A stretch of DNA of 64,000 nucleotides from Lachnospiraceae bacterium (GTDB lineage: Bacteria > Bacillota > Clostridia > Lachnospirales > Lachnospiraceae), in the NCBI GenBank assembly GCA_017938405.1, contig JAGBBP010000025.1:27020-91019 (forward strand). Direction: 5' to 3'. The notes under the pieces were generated by a model. The model ran no database searches. It saw nothing but the letters and a program-made list of their open reading frames with translations, and had not been told where the DNA came from. Of this stretch, positions 34,023 to 43,327 are shown one piece after another. The translations under genes were made by a program, and so were the position numbers. Numbering within the stretch: the first letter of the stretch is position 1; each line of letters opens with the position of its first letter.

Positions 34023-37000
34023 TTATGCATCCAACTTATCCTGAATCAAGTTTACGGAAACCAATGTGGAAACACCCTTTTCCTGCATGGTGATTCCGTA
34101 TAAGGTATCCGCCGCCGCCATAGTTCCGCGACGATGGGTAATTACAATAAACTGGGTGTGCTTCGTCAGCTTATGTAAGTAACCCGCATAACGCTTTACG
34201 TTGGAATCGTCTAACGCAGCTTCGATTTCATCCAAAAGGCAGAACGGAGACGGTTTTAAGTTCTGAATCGCAAACAACAGCGCTATAGCGGTGAGTGCTT
34301 TTTCTCCACCGGATAACTGCATCATATTCTGCAATTTCTTTCCCGGCGGCTGTGCATTAATCCGGACGCCTGCCGTCAGAATATCCTCTTCCTCCTGCAA
34401 TTCCAAGGTACCCTTACCGCCACCGAACAACTCACGGAATACCACATCAAACTGATCCTTAATCTGCTCGAATTTTTCTTCAAACTGCGAACGCATCTTT
34501 CCATCCAGTTCCTCAATCATCGCAGCCAACGTTTCTCCTGCAGCCACCAAATCGTTTCTCTGGGCATCTAAGAAGGTAAAGCGTTCCATGCACTCTCTGT
34601 ACTCTTCGATGGCATTTACGTTAACGGAGCCCAGTCCCTTAATCTTGTTCTTCAGTTCCGCTACCCGCTTCTTTGCCTGTGGCAGGCTGTCAAAAGCTTC
34701 ATCTTTTAACTCGGCCGCATCGGAAAGTGTCATTTCATACTCATCCCACATGTAAGCACACTGGGCTTCGATTTGTTCCTTTAACTTTTCCTTCTTATCG
34801 TTTAAACGGAATAATTCCTTATCCAATTCCGCCTTACGTTCAGATAAATTCTCCCACTTGGAAAGGATACTTTTATGCTTGCCGCTTGCCTCTTCTTTCC
34901 TCTTTGCAATATCTTCCGCTTCCTTCTCCAAGGCTCCGCAAAGCTTATACAAAGTCTCGATTTCCTGCTTGGTACGGGAAATTGCATTTTCTTTTTCGGT
35001 AACCGCATCCACCGCACCGGCTCCTTCGTCCGTAAGCTGGGTTTCTTCTCCCGCAAGCTTTGCTATCTCTGCTTCGATACGGGCAATATTTTCACCCAGA
35101 TAGCGGCTGTTTTGCTGTACCGTACTGAGTTCCATACGAAGGCTTTCGCCTTTTTCCATGGCATATTGCTCCAAACGGCGTTCTTCTTCCAACCGGTGCC
35201 CGCACTCTTCGATACAGCTCTCGTTGTGCTTACTTTCTTCTTCGTTTTCGCGAAGCGCCTGTTCCATCTTGGCAATATTCTCGGTAAGCTCCGACTCCTG
35301 GCCTTCGATTTCCGTAAGTTCCTTATGAATTTCATCGTAGGATGAAATATGTTCCTTTGCTTCTTCCTCCACACGGTTCAGTTCCAGCTTCGCCGTATTC
35401 TGTAATAAAAATTCTTCCTGTAAAGCCGCCTTGGATTCTTCCAGGCGTTTGGAAATTTCTTCTCTTTTGGCACGCAACACCGTTCTGCGTTCTTCCATGG
35501 AAGCAAGGCGTTCTCCCAATTCCTCAACGCGCTTCTGTGCTTCTTCCACCTCACGACGTCTGCCTAAAAGATTACTTGCGTTTTTATATGCACCGCCGGA
35601 AATGGAACCGCCCGGATTGAGCTGCTCCCCCTCTAACGTGACAATACGCAGGGAATACTTGTATTTTTTTGCCAACTGTAATGCATTGTCAATGGTATCC
35701 GCCACCACGATTCTTCCCAGCAAAAAGTTAATTACGGACCGGAATCGTTCTTCCGTATCCACCAGTTCCGCCGCATATCCGATGACACCCCGTTCTTTCT
35801 TAACGTCCTCGGAAACACCGCTTCGCTCCTTTACCGCATCAAGCGGTAAGAAGGTAGCGCGACCGGCTTTATTCTGCTTCAAGAACTGCACCATACGCTT
35901 TGCGGTAACTTCCGTATCGGTTACAATGTTCTGGATATTGCCGCCCAATGCCGTCTCGATGGCAGTTTCATATTCTTTTTCTACTTCGAAGATATCCGCA
36001 ACCACACCGATAATACCGGACTCTTTCTCTTTCAATTCCATAATCCGGCGAATACCGCCGCCGTAACCGTCATACCGTTCGGAAATATTCCGAAGCGACT
36101 CGGCTCTGGACTGTTCACGGATACAATCTCTCTGGGTCTGCTCATAGGAATCCCGGATACGGTTTAACTCTTCCCGGATTTTTGTAAGTTCCGCATCATC
36201 CGCGCGATTCCCGGACAAACGCTCGGATATCTTATCGGAAATTGCCTCAAGACGCTTTCTCCCCTCTTCCACCGCAGATTCCGCCGCAGACTTATCCGTC
36301 TGGTTTTTTAATACCTTCTGGGTCAGGGAAGCCTTCTTGATTTGATTTTGTTCCTTTATGGTACGATAACGTTGCACATTGGTCTTAATGGTGCCGTTTT
36401 CCGTAAGAAGGCGGAATACATCCGCATTCCGATTCTCCAGTTCGTTGGTATAACCGTTAATCCGTTCCCGGATTTCTTCCAGTTCCCTGTCTGCTTCTTC
36501 CTTGGCATCCTCTAATTTATAAAGCTTCTGATCCACATCCAGCTTTTCGTTTTTGTAACGGGCAAGCTCGTTGTGCTTTTCTTCCCGTTCCTTTTCTACT
36601 ACGCTCTTACGCTCCTTTACATGAGACTCGCCTACACGGATGGTGGCAATCTGCTCCAGCAAAAGCTTAATTTCACTTTCGTTTTTCTGAATGTCCAGCT
36701 GTAACTCACTCTTACGTGCCGCATTATCGGATAACAGCTCCGTTAAAGCCTCTGCCTCCTGTTCCAGACGTTCATAAGCTTCCTTACTGCTTTCGTATTC
36801 CGCGGAAGTTTCGTTAAAGTCATTTTGTACGATGGAAATCTTTCCGTCTAAATCCTTCTCCGCCTCTTCCTGCTTTTCCTGCTCCAAAAGAAAGGCGTTT
36901 ACTTCCACCTGTTTTAACTCATCCTTTAAATGCAAATACTCCTTTGCCGCCGTCTGCTGTTTTTCAAGCGGTCCCAACTGCTTTTCGATTTCCGCAAGAA

Positions 37001-37580
37001 TATCCGTAATACGGGAAAGATTTAACTTTTCCTCTTCCAACTGCTTTTCCGCGGTTGCTTTTCTCTTTTTATACTTCACGATACCTGCAGCTTCGTCAAA
37101 CAACTCTCTGCGCTCTTCCGGTTTTCCGCTCAAAATCTTGTCAATCTGGCCCTGTCCGATAATGGAATACCCTTCTTTACCGATACCGGTGTCTAAAAAC
37201 AACTCCTGTACATCACGTAAACGACAGTTATTGCCGTTCATCAAATATTCACTTTCACCGGAACGATACACACGACGGGCTACCGTTACCTCATCATACT
37301 CAATCGGAAGCTTGTGGTCCGAATTATCAAGCGTAATGGCAACATAAGCATAGCCCTGGGGCTTACGCATCTGGGTCCCTGCAAAAATAACGTCCTGCAT
37401 GGAACTTCCGCGCAACTGCTTTGCACTCTGCTCACCCAAAACCCAGCGCACCGCATCCGCCACGTTACTTTTACCGGAACCGTTCGGTCCCACAATGCCG
37501 GTAATACCGTCGTGGAACTCGAATAGTATTTTATTTGCAAAGGACTTAAAGCCCTGTACCTCTATGCTCTTTAAATACAT
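34023..37580 (-). CDS. smc: Chromosome segregation protein SMC
   Basis: An 1185-residue SMC ATPase. Walker A GPNGSGKSN is at 31-39, long coiled coils flank a hinge domain (about 510-650, with EGEQLNPGGSISGG), and the C-terminal head carries the signature LSGGEKA near 1090 and Walker B CLLDEIEAALDD. With ScpA and ScpB it condenses and segregates the chromosome. The start at 37580 (MYLKSIEVQGFKSF) is the family's standard N-terminus and overlaps rnc by 10 bp. Confidence 0.98.
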   Translation of the reverse strand: MYLKSIEVQGFKSFANKILFEFHDGITGIVGPNGSGKSNVADAVRWVLGEQSAKQLRGSSMQDVIFAGTQMRKPQGYAYVAITLDNSDHKLPIEYDEVTVARRVYRSGESEYLMNGNNCRLRDVQELFLDTGIGKEGYSIIGQGQIDKILSGKPEERRELFDEAAGIVKYKKRKATAEKQLEEEKLNLSRITDILAEIEKQLGPLEKQQTAAKEYLHLKDELKQVEVNAFLLEQEKQEEAEKDLDGKISIVQNDFNETSAEYESSKEAYERLEQEAEALTELLSDNAARKSELQLDIQKNESEIKLLLEQIATIRVGESHVKERKSVVEKEREEKHNELARYKNEKLDVDQKLYKLEDAKEEADRELEEIRERINGYTNELENRNADVFRLLTENGTIKTNVQRYRTIKEQNQIKKASLTQKVLKNQTDKSAAESAVEEGRKRLEAISDKISERLSGNRADDAELTKIREELNRIRDSYEQTQRDCIREQSRAESLRNISERYDGYGGGIRRIMELKEKESGIIGVVADIFEVEKEYETAIETALGGNIQNIVTDTEVTAKRMVQFLKQNKAGRATFLPLDAVKERSGVSEDVKKERGVIGYAAELVDTEERFRSVINFLLGRIVVADTIDNALQLAKKYKYSLRIVTLEGEQLNPGGSISGGAYKNASNLLGRRREVEEAQKRVEELGERLASMEERRTVLRAKREEISKRLEESKAALQEEFLLQNTAKLELNRVEEEAKEHISSYDEIHKELTEIEGQESELTENIAKMEQALRENEEESKHNESCIEECGHRLEEERRLEQYAMEKGESLRMELSTVQQNSRYLGENIARIEAEIAKLAGEETQLTDEGAGAVDAVTEKENAISRTKQEIETLYKLCGALEKEAEDIAKRKEEASGKHKSILSKWENLSERKAELDKELFRLNDKKEKLKEQIEAQCAYMWDEYEMTLSDAAELKDEAFDSLPQAKKRVAELKNKIKGLGSVNVNAIEEYRECMERFTFLDAQRNDLVAAGETLAAMIEELDGKMRSQFEEKFEQIKDQFDVVFRELFGGGKGTLELQEEEDILTAGVRINAQPPGKKLQNMMQLSGGEKALTAIALLFAIQNLKPSPFCLLDEIEAALDDSNVKRYAGYLHKLTKHTQFIVITHRRGTMAAADTLYGITMQEKGVSTLVSVNLIQDKLDA

Positions 37581-38305
37581 AAACCTTCTCCCGTTCTTTC
37601 GTCTTTGGCAGTATTCCGCAACATTAAAATGCTTCGGTATGCTGCCTCCTGCTCCGCAGCCTTTTTCGTCTTCCCTACACCTTTTGCCAGTGGTTTGTCC
37701 TCTAAATAGGCACATACCGTGAACTGTTTCCTATGTTCCGGCCCTTCTTCCCCAATCAGACGATAGGAAGGTGTTCCTTTGTGCTCACTTTGCAGTATTT
37801 CCTGCAGGATAGTCTTACTATCACGGAAGAGCGTTCGGTTCTCAATATCGGAAAGCACCGTCCGTTCCACAAACTCTTTCGCATTAGTAAATCCACCATC
37901 TAAATAAATTGCACCGATGACCGCTTCAAAAGCATCGGACAAAATGGAATCCCGTGTCCGACCGCCGGTTCCTTCTTCGCCTTTTCCCAACAGTAGAAAC
38001 TCTCCCAAATCCATTTCCCTTGCACATTGTGCCAAAGTCGGCTCACAAACAAGACTGGCCCGAAGCTTGGTTAGCTCTCCCTCCGGCATACGTGAATCTT
38101 TTTTATACAGGTTTTCACTGGAAATCATCTCAAGTACCGCATCCCCTAAAAACTCCAGACGTTCGTTGTTTTGTTCCCTTTTCAGGTGATGCTCGTTTGC
38201 ATAGGAACTGTGGGTCAGCGCATGAAGCAGAAGCTCCGTATTTTGAAAACGATACTTTAAATTCTGTTCCAATTTCTCTGTCTGTAACTCTGTCATGGTA
38301 CGCAT
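37571..38305 (-). CDS. rnc: Ribonuclease III
   Basis: A 244-residue RNase III that cleaves double-stranded RNA in rRNA processing. The catalytic NERLEFLGDAVLE signature is near residue 44, an acidic metal-binding segment with DAFEAVIGAIYLDGG is near 120, and a double-stranded RNA-binding domain occupies about 165-235. The ATG at 38305 has AAAGGAGG just upstream. The rnc-smc-ftsY order is conserved in Firmicutes. Confidence 0.97.
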   Translation of the reverse strand: MRTMTELQTEKLEQNLKYRFQNTELLLHALTHSSYANEHHLKREQNNERLEFLGDAVLEMISSENLYKKDSRMPEGELTKLRASLVCEPTLAQCAREMDLGEFLLLGKGEEGTGGRTRDSILSDAFEAVIGAIYLDGGFTNAKEFVERTVLSDIENRTLFRDSKTILQEILQSEHKGTPSYRLIGEEGPEHRKQFTVCAYLEDKPLAKGVGKTKKAAEQEAAYRSILMLRNTAKDERTGEGLCI

Positions 38306-38356
38306 GGATCCTCCTTTCCGCAAAACATTTATCGATTTCCCCTACAACAAATGAAC

Positions 38357-38379
38357 AAGGGTGTCATGACGACACCCTT
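38357..38379 (-). terminator. Hairpin between acpP and rnc
   Basis: AAGGGTGTC (38357-38365) and GACACCCTT (38371-38379) form a 9-bp stem with a 5-nt loop just after acpP. The downstream minus-strand sequence is only moderately T-rich, so it may attenuate rather than stop transcription into rnc. Confidence 0.55.
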
Positions 38380-38400
38380 GAATCCTATCCGGTGCAATCC

Positions 38401-38631
38401 CTAGTTCAATGCACTTTTAATCTGCTCTACTGCATCCGCAACGGTAACAATTCCTTCTGCTGCTTCATTTGCAATCTCGATATCGAATTCTTCTTCAATA
38501 CCCATCAGAATCTGAAATACATCTAACGAATCAGCGCCAAGGTCATCCACAAAGGTAGTATCCATTGTGATTTCCTCTGCATCCACATTTAAAACCTCAC
38601 TGATTATTTTCTGTAATTTCTCGAATTCCAT
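38401..38631 (-). CDS. acpP: Acyl carrier protein
   Basis: A 76-residue acyl carrier protein with the phosphopantetheine serine in the LGADSLDVFQ motif (Ser36 or so) and a strongly acidic composition. It carries acyl chains in fatty acid synthesis. It sits after plsX with a 29-nt gap, a common pairing. The ATG at 38631 has a GAAAGGAGA site. Confidence 0.97.
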   Translation of the reverse strand: MEFEKLQKIISEVLNVDAEEITMDTTFVDDLGADSLDVFQILMGIEEEFDIEIANEAAEGIVTVADAVEQIKSALN

Positions 38632-38660
38632 GATTCTATCTCCTTTCAATTATTATCAAC

Positions 38661-39686
38661 TTATTCATTGCCTGCATTTACCGAAATGCTGTCTTTTATC
38701 TTCTCGTTAATGTTCTGCTCCTTAAACGCAATACATTGTAAAATCGAATTCCGAATCTCGTCCGACTTGGAATTGCCGTGGCTCTTTACCACAAGTCCCT
38801 TTAATCCAAGCATCGGAGCTCCGCCGTATTTGGAGGAATCCAATTCCTTTAAGGTACCCTTCAAGGCCGGCTTTACAAGTAACGCACCGATTTTACTGCG
38901 AAGCGTACTCATCATCCCCTTCTTTATCTCACCCATTAAGGTTGCCGCAAGACCTTCGTACAACTTTAAAATAACATTACCTACAAACGCCTCGCACACG
39001 ATAACATCGGCATAGCCGGACGGAATTTCTCTTGCTTCGATACTTCCGATAAAATTAATCTCATTACAGTTCTTTAATAACGGGAAGGTCTCTTTTACAA
39101 GTGCATTTCCCTTTTCTTCTTCCGCTCCTACATTTACAATCGCAACCCGCGGATTTTTGATACCCACAACATGCTCCATATAAACGGAACCCATCTTTGC
39201 AAACTGAACTAAGTGGGAAGACCTTGCATCTACATTCGCACCGCAGTCAATCAAAAGAGAAACACCCTTACTGGTGGGAAGAAGCGGCGCGAGCGGGGGA
39301 CGTTCTACTCCCGGAAGACGCCCTACAATCAGTTGGGCACCTACCAGAACCGCCCCTGTACTTCCTGCAGAAACAAATGCATCTGCTTCGTTATTCTTTA
39401 TCAGGTTCATTGCCTTTACAATGGAAGACTCCTTTTTCCGGCGGATTGCCATAACCGGCGCTTCCTCGTTGGTAATCTCTTCTTCCGCATGTACAATGCT
39501 GATTCGTTCTTTCTCATATGTATACTGCTTTAACTGTTCCGCGATGACATCTTCCTTGCCTACCAGGATTACCTGAATCCGCTTATCATCGTTCACGGCA
39601 CGTACTGCACCCTTTATCACCTCTGCCGGAGCATTATCTCCTCCCATGGCATCTACGGCGACTCTGACTATCGTCTGTATCCCCAT
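38661..39686 (-). CDS. plsX: Phosphate acyltransferase PlsX
   Basis: A 341-residue PlsX that converts acyl-ACP to acyl-phosphate for phospholipid synthesis. The VAVDAMGGDNAP start and the DCGANVDAR and GGAPMLG segments are characteristic. The start has an AAAGGAG site. It begins the plsX-acpP unit; rpmF, a common upstream neighbour, is absent here and cheR is found instead. Confidence 0.96.
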   Translation of the reverse strand: MGIQTIVRVAVDAMGGDNAPAEVIKGAVRAVNDDKRIQVILVGKEDVIAEQLKQYTYEKERISIVHAEEEITNEEAPVMAIRRKKESSIVKAMNLIKNNEADAFVSAGSTGAVLVGAQLIVGRLPGVERPPLAPLLPTSKGVSLLIDCGANVDARSSHLVQFAKMGSVYMEHVVGIKNPRVAIVNVGAEEEKGNALVKETFPLLKNCNEINFIGSIEAREIPSGYADVIVCEAFVGNVILKLYEGLAATLMGEIKKGMMSTLRSKIGALLVKPALKGTLKELDSSKYGGAPMLGLKGLVVKSHGNSKSDEIRNSILQCIAFKEQNINEKIKDSISVNAGNE

Positions 39687-39713
39687 AAATTACTCCTTTC
39701 ATATCTATACATC

Positions 39714-39742
39714 ACTATACTAAATCTCTCTTTAAAAATCAA
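39714..39742 (-). promoter_or_regulatory. Probable promoter of plsX-acpP
   Basis: On the minus strand TTGATT (39737-39742), a 17-bp spacer and TATAGT (39714-39719). No obvious FapR box is visible. Confidence 0.6.
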
Positions 39743-39758
39743 CAGTAATTTAAAAAAA

Positions 39759-40535
39759 TTACGCTTTCCGGTAAAAGAAAGAACGATAGGTTTTATAGCC
39801 CAATGCCACCGGTTGGATAATCTGTTCCGTAGAACCTACGAACAGGAAACCTTCCGGACGAAGGGAATCGTTAAACTTCTTGTAAATATCCACTTTTGCC
39901 TCTTCGGTAAAGTAGATTAAGACATTACGGCAAACAATCAAATCACAGTTTGACGGATATGCATCTTTTAACAAATTGTGCTCTTTAAATTCCACGCATT
40001 TCTTTACATCCGCATTAATCTGATAGTTCTGCTCGTTTACACGGGTAAAATACTTTTTTAAAAACTGCGGCGGAAGCCCCTTTAAACTCTTTTCGTTGTA
40101 AAGTCCCATCCGTGCCTTGTCCAATACCTGTTTATCAATATCCGTAGCGATAATATGTATCTGGGAAAGCGGCAAAAACTGATTTAATAGCATTACGAGA
40201 GAATAGGGTTCGTCTCCCGTAGAGCACGCCGCACTCCAAATCTTCGGCGTTTTCGTCTTTTCCAAAATCACCGGAAGAATATCCTTTTCCAGTACCGTCC
40301 ACAATTCCGGATTGCGGTAAAACTCCGAAACATTAATGGTAAGGTAGTTTACAAATTCATCAAAACGGTCTTTGTCTGTTTTTAATAACTTTACATAATC
40401 GGAATAGGTCGTAATCTTATGCTTTCCGATTAACGCATCGATTCTGCGCTTCATTTGGCGCTCTTTGTACGCATTCAAATCAATTTTGGTCAGTTGAAAT
40501 ACATCTTTTTTAAACTGTTCATAATTATCTTCCAT
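39759..40535 (-). CDS. cheR: CheR-type protein-glutamate methyltransferase
   Basis: A 258-residue chemotaxis methyltransferase. The helical N-terminal domain (about 1-75) is followed by the SAM-binding domain with WSAACSTGDEPYSL near residue 102 and CRNVLIYF near 208. It methylates chemoreceptor glutamates using SAM. The ATG at 40535 has a GGAGGG site. It stands alone between plsX and the ispH-S1 gene, not in a chemotaxis operon. Confidence 0.94.
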   Translation of the reverse strand: MEDNYEQFKKDVFQLTKIDLNAYKERQMKRRIDALIGKHKITTYSDYVKLLKTDKDRFDEFVNYLTINVSEFYRNPELWTVLEKDILPVILEKTKTPKIWSAACSTGDEPYSLVMLLNQFLPLSQIHIIATDIDKQVLDKARMGLYNEKSLKGLPPQFLKKYFTRVNEQNYQINADVKKCVEFKEHNLLKDAYPSNCDLIVCRNVLIYFTEEAKVDIYKKFNDSLRPEGFLFVGSTEQIIQPVALGYKTYRSFFYRKA

Positions 40536-40556
40536 AGGTAAACCCTCCATTGATTT

Positions 40557-40633
40557 TAAAAAAACGCCTCGACAAACCGTCACGGAACAGGGAACCTTCC
40601 GGTATCTCCCACCCCGTTCCGGATTGCCGAGGC
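40557..40633 (-). terminator. Intrinsic terminator after the ispH-S1 gene
   Basis: A long imperfect stem (GCCTCG at 40566-40571 with CGAGGC at 40628-40633, and CGGAAC with GTTCCG inside) follows the stop codon of the ispH-S1 gene. The minus strand then reads TTTTTTT. It lies just upstream of cheR. Confidence 0.85.
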
Positions 40634-40653
40634 ATTTAAAATTTTAACGGATA

Positions 40654-42594
40654 CTACTCAGCATCAGTAGCTTCTGCCGGTGCTTCAGCCTCGGCAACTT
40701 CTTCCTCAACCGGAGCAAGCAATGCCTTAACACTTAAGCTGATCTTCTTGTCGTTTAAGTTGAAATCAACAATCTTTGCTTCGATTTCCTGACCAACCTT
40801 TAATACATCAGCCGGCTTCTCGATGTGCTCTCTTGCAATCTGAGAAACATGAAGTAATGCATCTACGCCCGGAACAAGCTCAACGAATGCCCCGAAATCG
40901 GTCATTCTTGCTACCTTACCGGTAACTACGTTGCCTACTGCGAACTTCTCTTCTGCATCTGCCCACGGATTCTGATCCGGGAACTTCATGGAAAGAGCAA
41001 CCTTCTCGCCCTGGATATCCTTAATGAAAGCCTTAACGGTCTCGCCAACCTTAAATACCTTCTTCGGACTTTCGATTCTGCCCCAGGACATCTCGGAGAT
41101 GTGAAGTAAACCGTCTACACCGCCAAGGTCGATAAACGCACCGAACTCGGTCACATTCTTAACCTTGCCTTCTACTACGTCGCCAACCTGAATCTTAGCG
41201 AAAAGCTCCTTCTGAAGCTCTGCCTTCTTTGCAACGAGTAACTGCTTACGGTCACCGATAATTCTTCTTCTGCGCGGATTGAACTCGCTGATTACGAACT
41301 CAATCTCCTGATCCTTGTACTTGCTGAGATCCTTCTCGTAAGAATCGGATACAAGGCTAGCCGGAATGAAAATTCTTGCCTCATCGATTACAACGCTTAA
41401 GCCGCCTTCCAATACGGCAGAAACGGTTGCGGTAAGAACTTCTTTGTTGTTGAATGCTTCTTCAAGCTTCTTGTTGCCCTTCTCTGCAGCAAGTCTCTTA
41501 TAGGTGAGAAGAACCTGTCCCTCTCCGTCGTTTACCTTAAGAACCTTAGCCTGCATGGTGTCACCTTCCTTAACCAGAGTGGTTAAGTCCACATTCGGAG
41601 TATTGGTGTATTCGCTTCTGGTAATGATACCGTCAGCTTTATAGCCTATGTTCAAGACGATTTCGTCTTCTTTAACGCGAATCACAGTGCCCTCGACTAC
41701 CTCTCCGTTGTGTATTGTCTTTAAAGACTCCTCCAATAATTGGTCAAAACTCATTTCAGACATGATTTTCTGAACCTCCTTGATAATATTATTTGGGGTG
41801 GAAGCCCCCGCTGTAATACCTACGCAACGAAAAGATTTAAACTGACTTAAATCCAGGTCATCGAGTTTCTGTATATAGTAAGTATTTCCACATGCGTTCT
41901 TTGCGATTTCATACAACTTCTTTGTGTTGGAACTCTGCTTTCCGCCGATCACAATCATGGCCTCCGACTTAGCCGCTAACCGTGCCGCTTCCGACTGTCG
42001 TTCTTCCGTTGCATTGCATATCGTATTCAGAACAATTATATCATACCGCTTTTTTTCAAAAATTTCAACTAATTCTTGAAATTTCTTGTAATTAAATGTC
42101 GTCTGCGCCACGATACAAAGCTTTGCATCCTCCGGAATGTTCATTTTTTGCAATTTTTCCGCAGAATCCACAACAAAAACTTCTCCGACAGCCCAGCCGC
42201 GAATACCGATTACTTCCGGATGCGTCTCATCTCCGATAATTACTATCGTTCTTCCGGCAGTACTTTGCTCCTCCGCAATTTTATGAATCTTTTTCACAAA
42301 AGGACAAGTAGCATCAACTACCGCAAAACCGTAAGCTGTCATTTTTTCCTGCTCCGCTCTTGTGACTCCGTGGGAACGTATTACTATTGTACCCTTTTCC
42401 ACGGATTCCCATTCATCTTCCGGATTTAAAATACAAACACCTTTTTGTTCAAACTCCCGCACCACTTCTTCATTATGGATAATCGGACCGTAGGTGTATA
42501 CTTTTTTCCCTTGTCGCAGCTGCTCCTCCACCTGTTCTACCGCACGTTTCACGCCGAAGCAGAATCCGGCGCTCTTGGCTACCTCAATCTCCAT
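40654..42594 (-). CDS. ispH: IspH (LytB) fused to four S1 RNA-binding domains
   Basis: A 646-residue two-part protein. Residues about 1-283 are 4-hydroxy-3-methylbut-2-enyl diphosphate reductase, with iron-sulfur ligands Cys12, Cys97 and Cys193; it makes IPP and DMAPP in the MEP pathway. Residues about 300-630 are four S1 domains, the third and fourth (near 475 and 560) closest to ribosomal protein S1. Such fusions are known in Clostridia. An acidic tail rich in Ala and Glu ends the protein. It lies 48 nt after cmk, a common partner of rpsA. Confidence 0.95.
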   Translation of the reverse strand: MEIEVAKSAGFCFGVKRAVEQVEEQLRQGKKVYTYGPIIHNEEVVREFEQKGVCILNPEDEWESVEKGTIVIRSHGVTRAEQEKMTAYGFAVVDATCPFVKKIHKIAEEQSTAGRTIVIIGDETHPEVIGIRGWAVGEVFVVDSAEKLQKMNIPEDAKLCIVAQTTFNYKKFQELVEIFEKKRYDIIVLNTICNATEERQSEAARLAAKSEAMIVIGGKQSSNTKKLYEIAKNACGNTYYIQKLDDLDLSQFKSFRCVGITAGASTPNNIIKEVQKIMSEMSFDQLLEESLKTIHNGEVVEGTVIRVKEDEIVLNIGYKADGIITRSEYTNTPNVDLTTLVKEGDTMQAKVLKVNDGEGQVLLTYKRLAAEKGNKKLEEAFNNKEVLTATVSAVLEGGLSVVIDEARIFIPASLVSDSYEKDLSKYKDQEIEFVISEFNPRRRRIIGDRKQLLVAKKAELQKELFAKIQVGDVVEGKVKNVTEFGAFIDLGGVDGLLHISEMSWGRIESPKKVFKVGETVKAFIKDIQGEKVALSMKFPDQNPWADAEEKFAVGNVVTGKVARMTDFGAFVELVPGVDALLHVSQIAREHIEKPADVLKVGQEIEAKIVDFNLNDKKISLSVKALLAPVEEEVAEAEAPAEATDAE

Positions 42595-42642
42595 TTTACT
42601 ATCCTATCCTCCGCACCGTTCCGTCCGGATGCTTTTCGTAGA

Positions 42643-43314
42643 TTATTTCTGTGCCGCTTTGCACATCTCATACAACTTTTCCACATTTTCTTCAATGGTC
42701 ATGCCGGAATTATCAAAGAACACCGCATCTTCCGCCTGCACAAGGGGTGCAAATTCCCGGTGGGAATCTCTGTAATCCCGTTCCCGAATATTTTCTTCGA
42801 TTTCCGTCAGACTGCATTCGATTCCCTTAGCAACCTGCTCATCGTAACGACGCTTTGCTCTTACTTCCACGCTGGCGGTTAGGAAAACCTTCACATTTGC
42901 ATCCGGCAGCACGTAGGAACCGATATCCCTGCCATCCATTACCACATTTTCCTGTTTTGCAAGAGCACGTTGCAGTTCCACCATTTTTAAGCGGACCTTT
43001 TTATTCACGGAAGAAACGCTGGTCATGTGACTGACCTCCTCCGTACGAATGAGCCCGTTAACATTTTCACCGTTTAATAAAACCACCTGCTCACCGTCTC
43101 TATGAGTAATAGTCACATCTGCCGTATCACAGGCTGCCTCCATTGCCGCAAAGTCATCTTCGGCAATACCGTTTCTGAGAAAATGCAACGCCATGGCACG
43201 ATACATTGCTCCCGTATCCACATAAATATAACCCAACTTTGCGGCAAGCTTCTTTGCCACCGTACTTTTTCCGGCTCCCGCCGGTCCGTCTAACGCAATA
43301 CTGAAATATCCCAT
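42643..43314 (-). CDS. cmk: Cytidylate kinase
   Basis: A 223-residue (d)CMP kinase with the P-loop GPAGAGKST near residue 11, the DTGAMYRA motif and the DGRDIGS motif. It phosphorylates CMP and dCMP with ATP. The ATG at 43314 has a GGAGG site and lies within the last codons of the upstream flavoprotein gene region. The cmk-ispH-S1 order is common in Clostridia. Confidence 0.97.
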   Translation of the reverse strand: MGYFSIALDGPAGAGKSTVAKKLAAKLGYIYVDTGAMYRAMALHFLRNGIAEDDFAAMEAACDTADVTITHRDGEQVVLLNGENVNGLIRTEEVSHMTSVSSVNKKVRLKMVELQRALAKQENVVMDGRDIGSYVLPDANVKVFLTASVEVRAKRRYDEQVAKGIECSLTEIEENIRERDYRDSHREFAPLVQAEDAVFFDNSGMTIEENVEKLYEMCKAAQK

Positions 43315-43327
43315 TGTTCTTCCTCCG

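Noticed and set aside
39687..39758. FapR operator upstream of plsX
   Set aside because: No sequence close to the FapR consensus is visible, although plsX is a FapR target in Bacillus.
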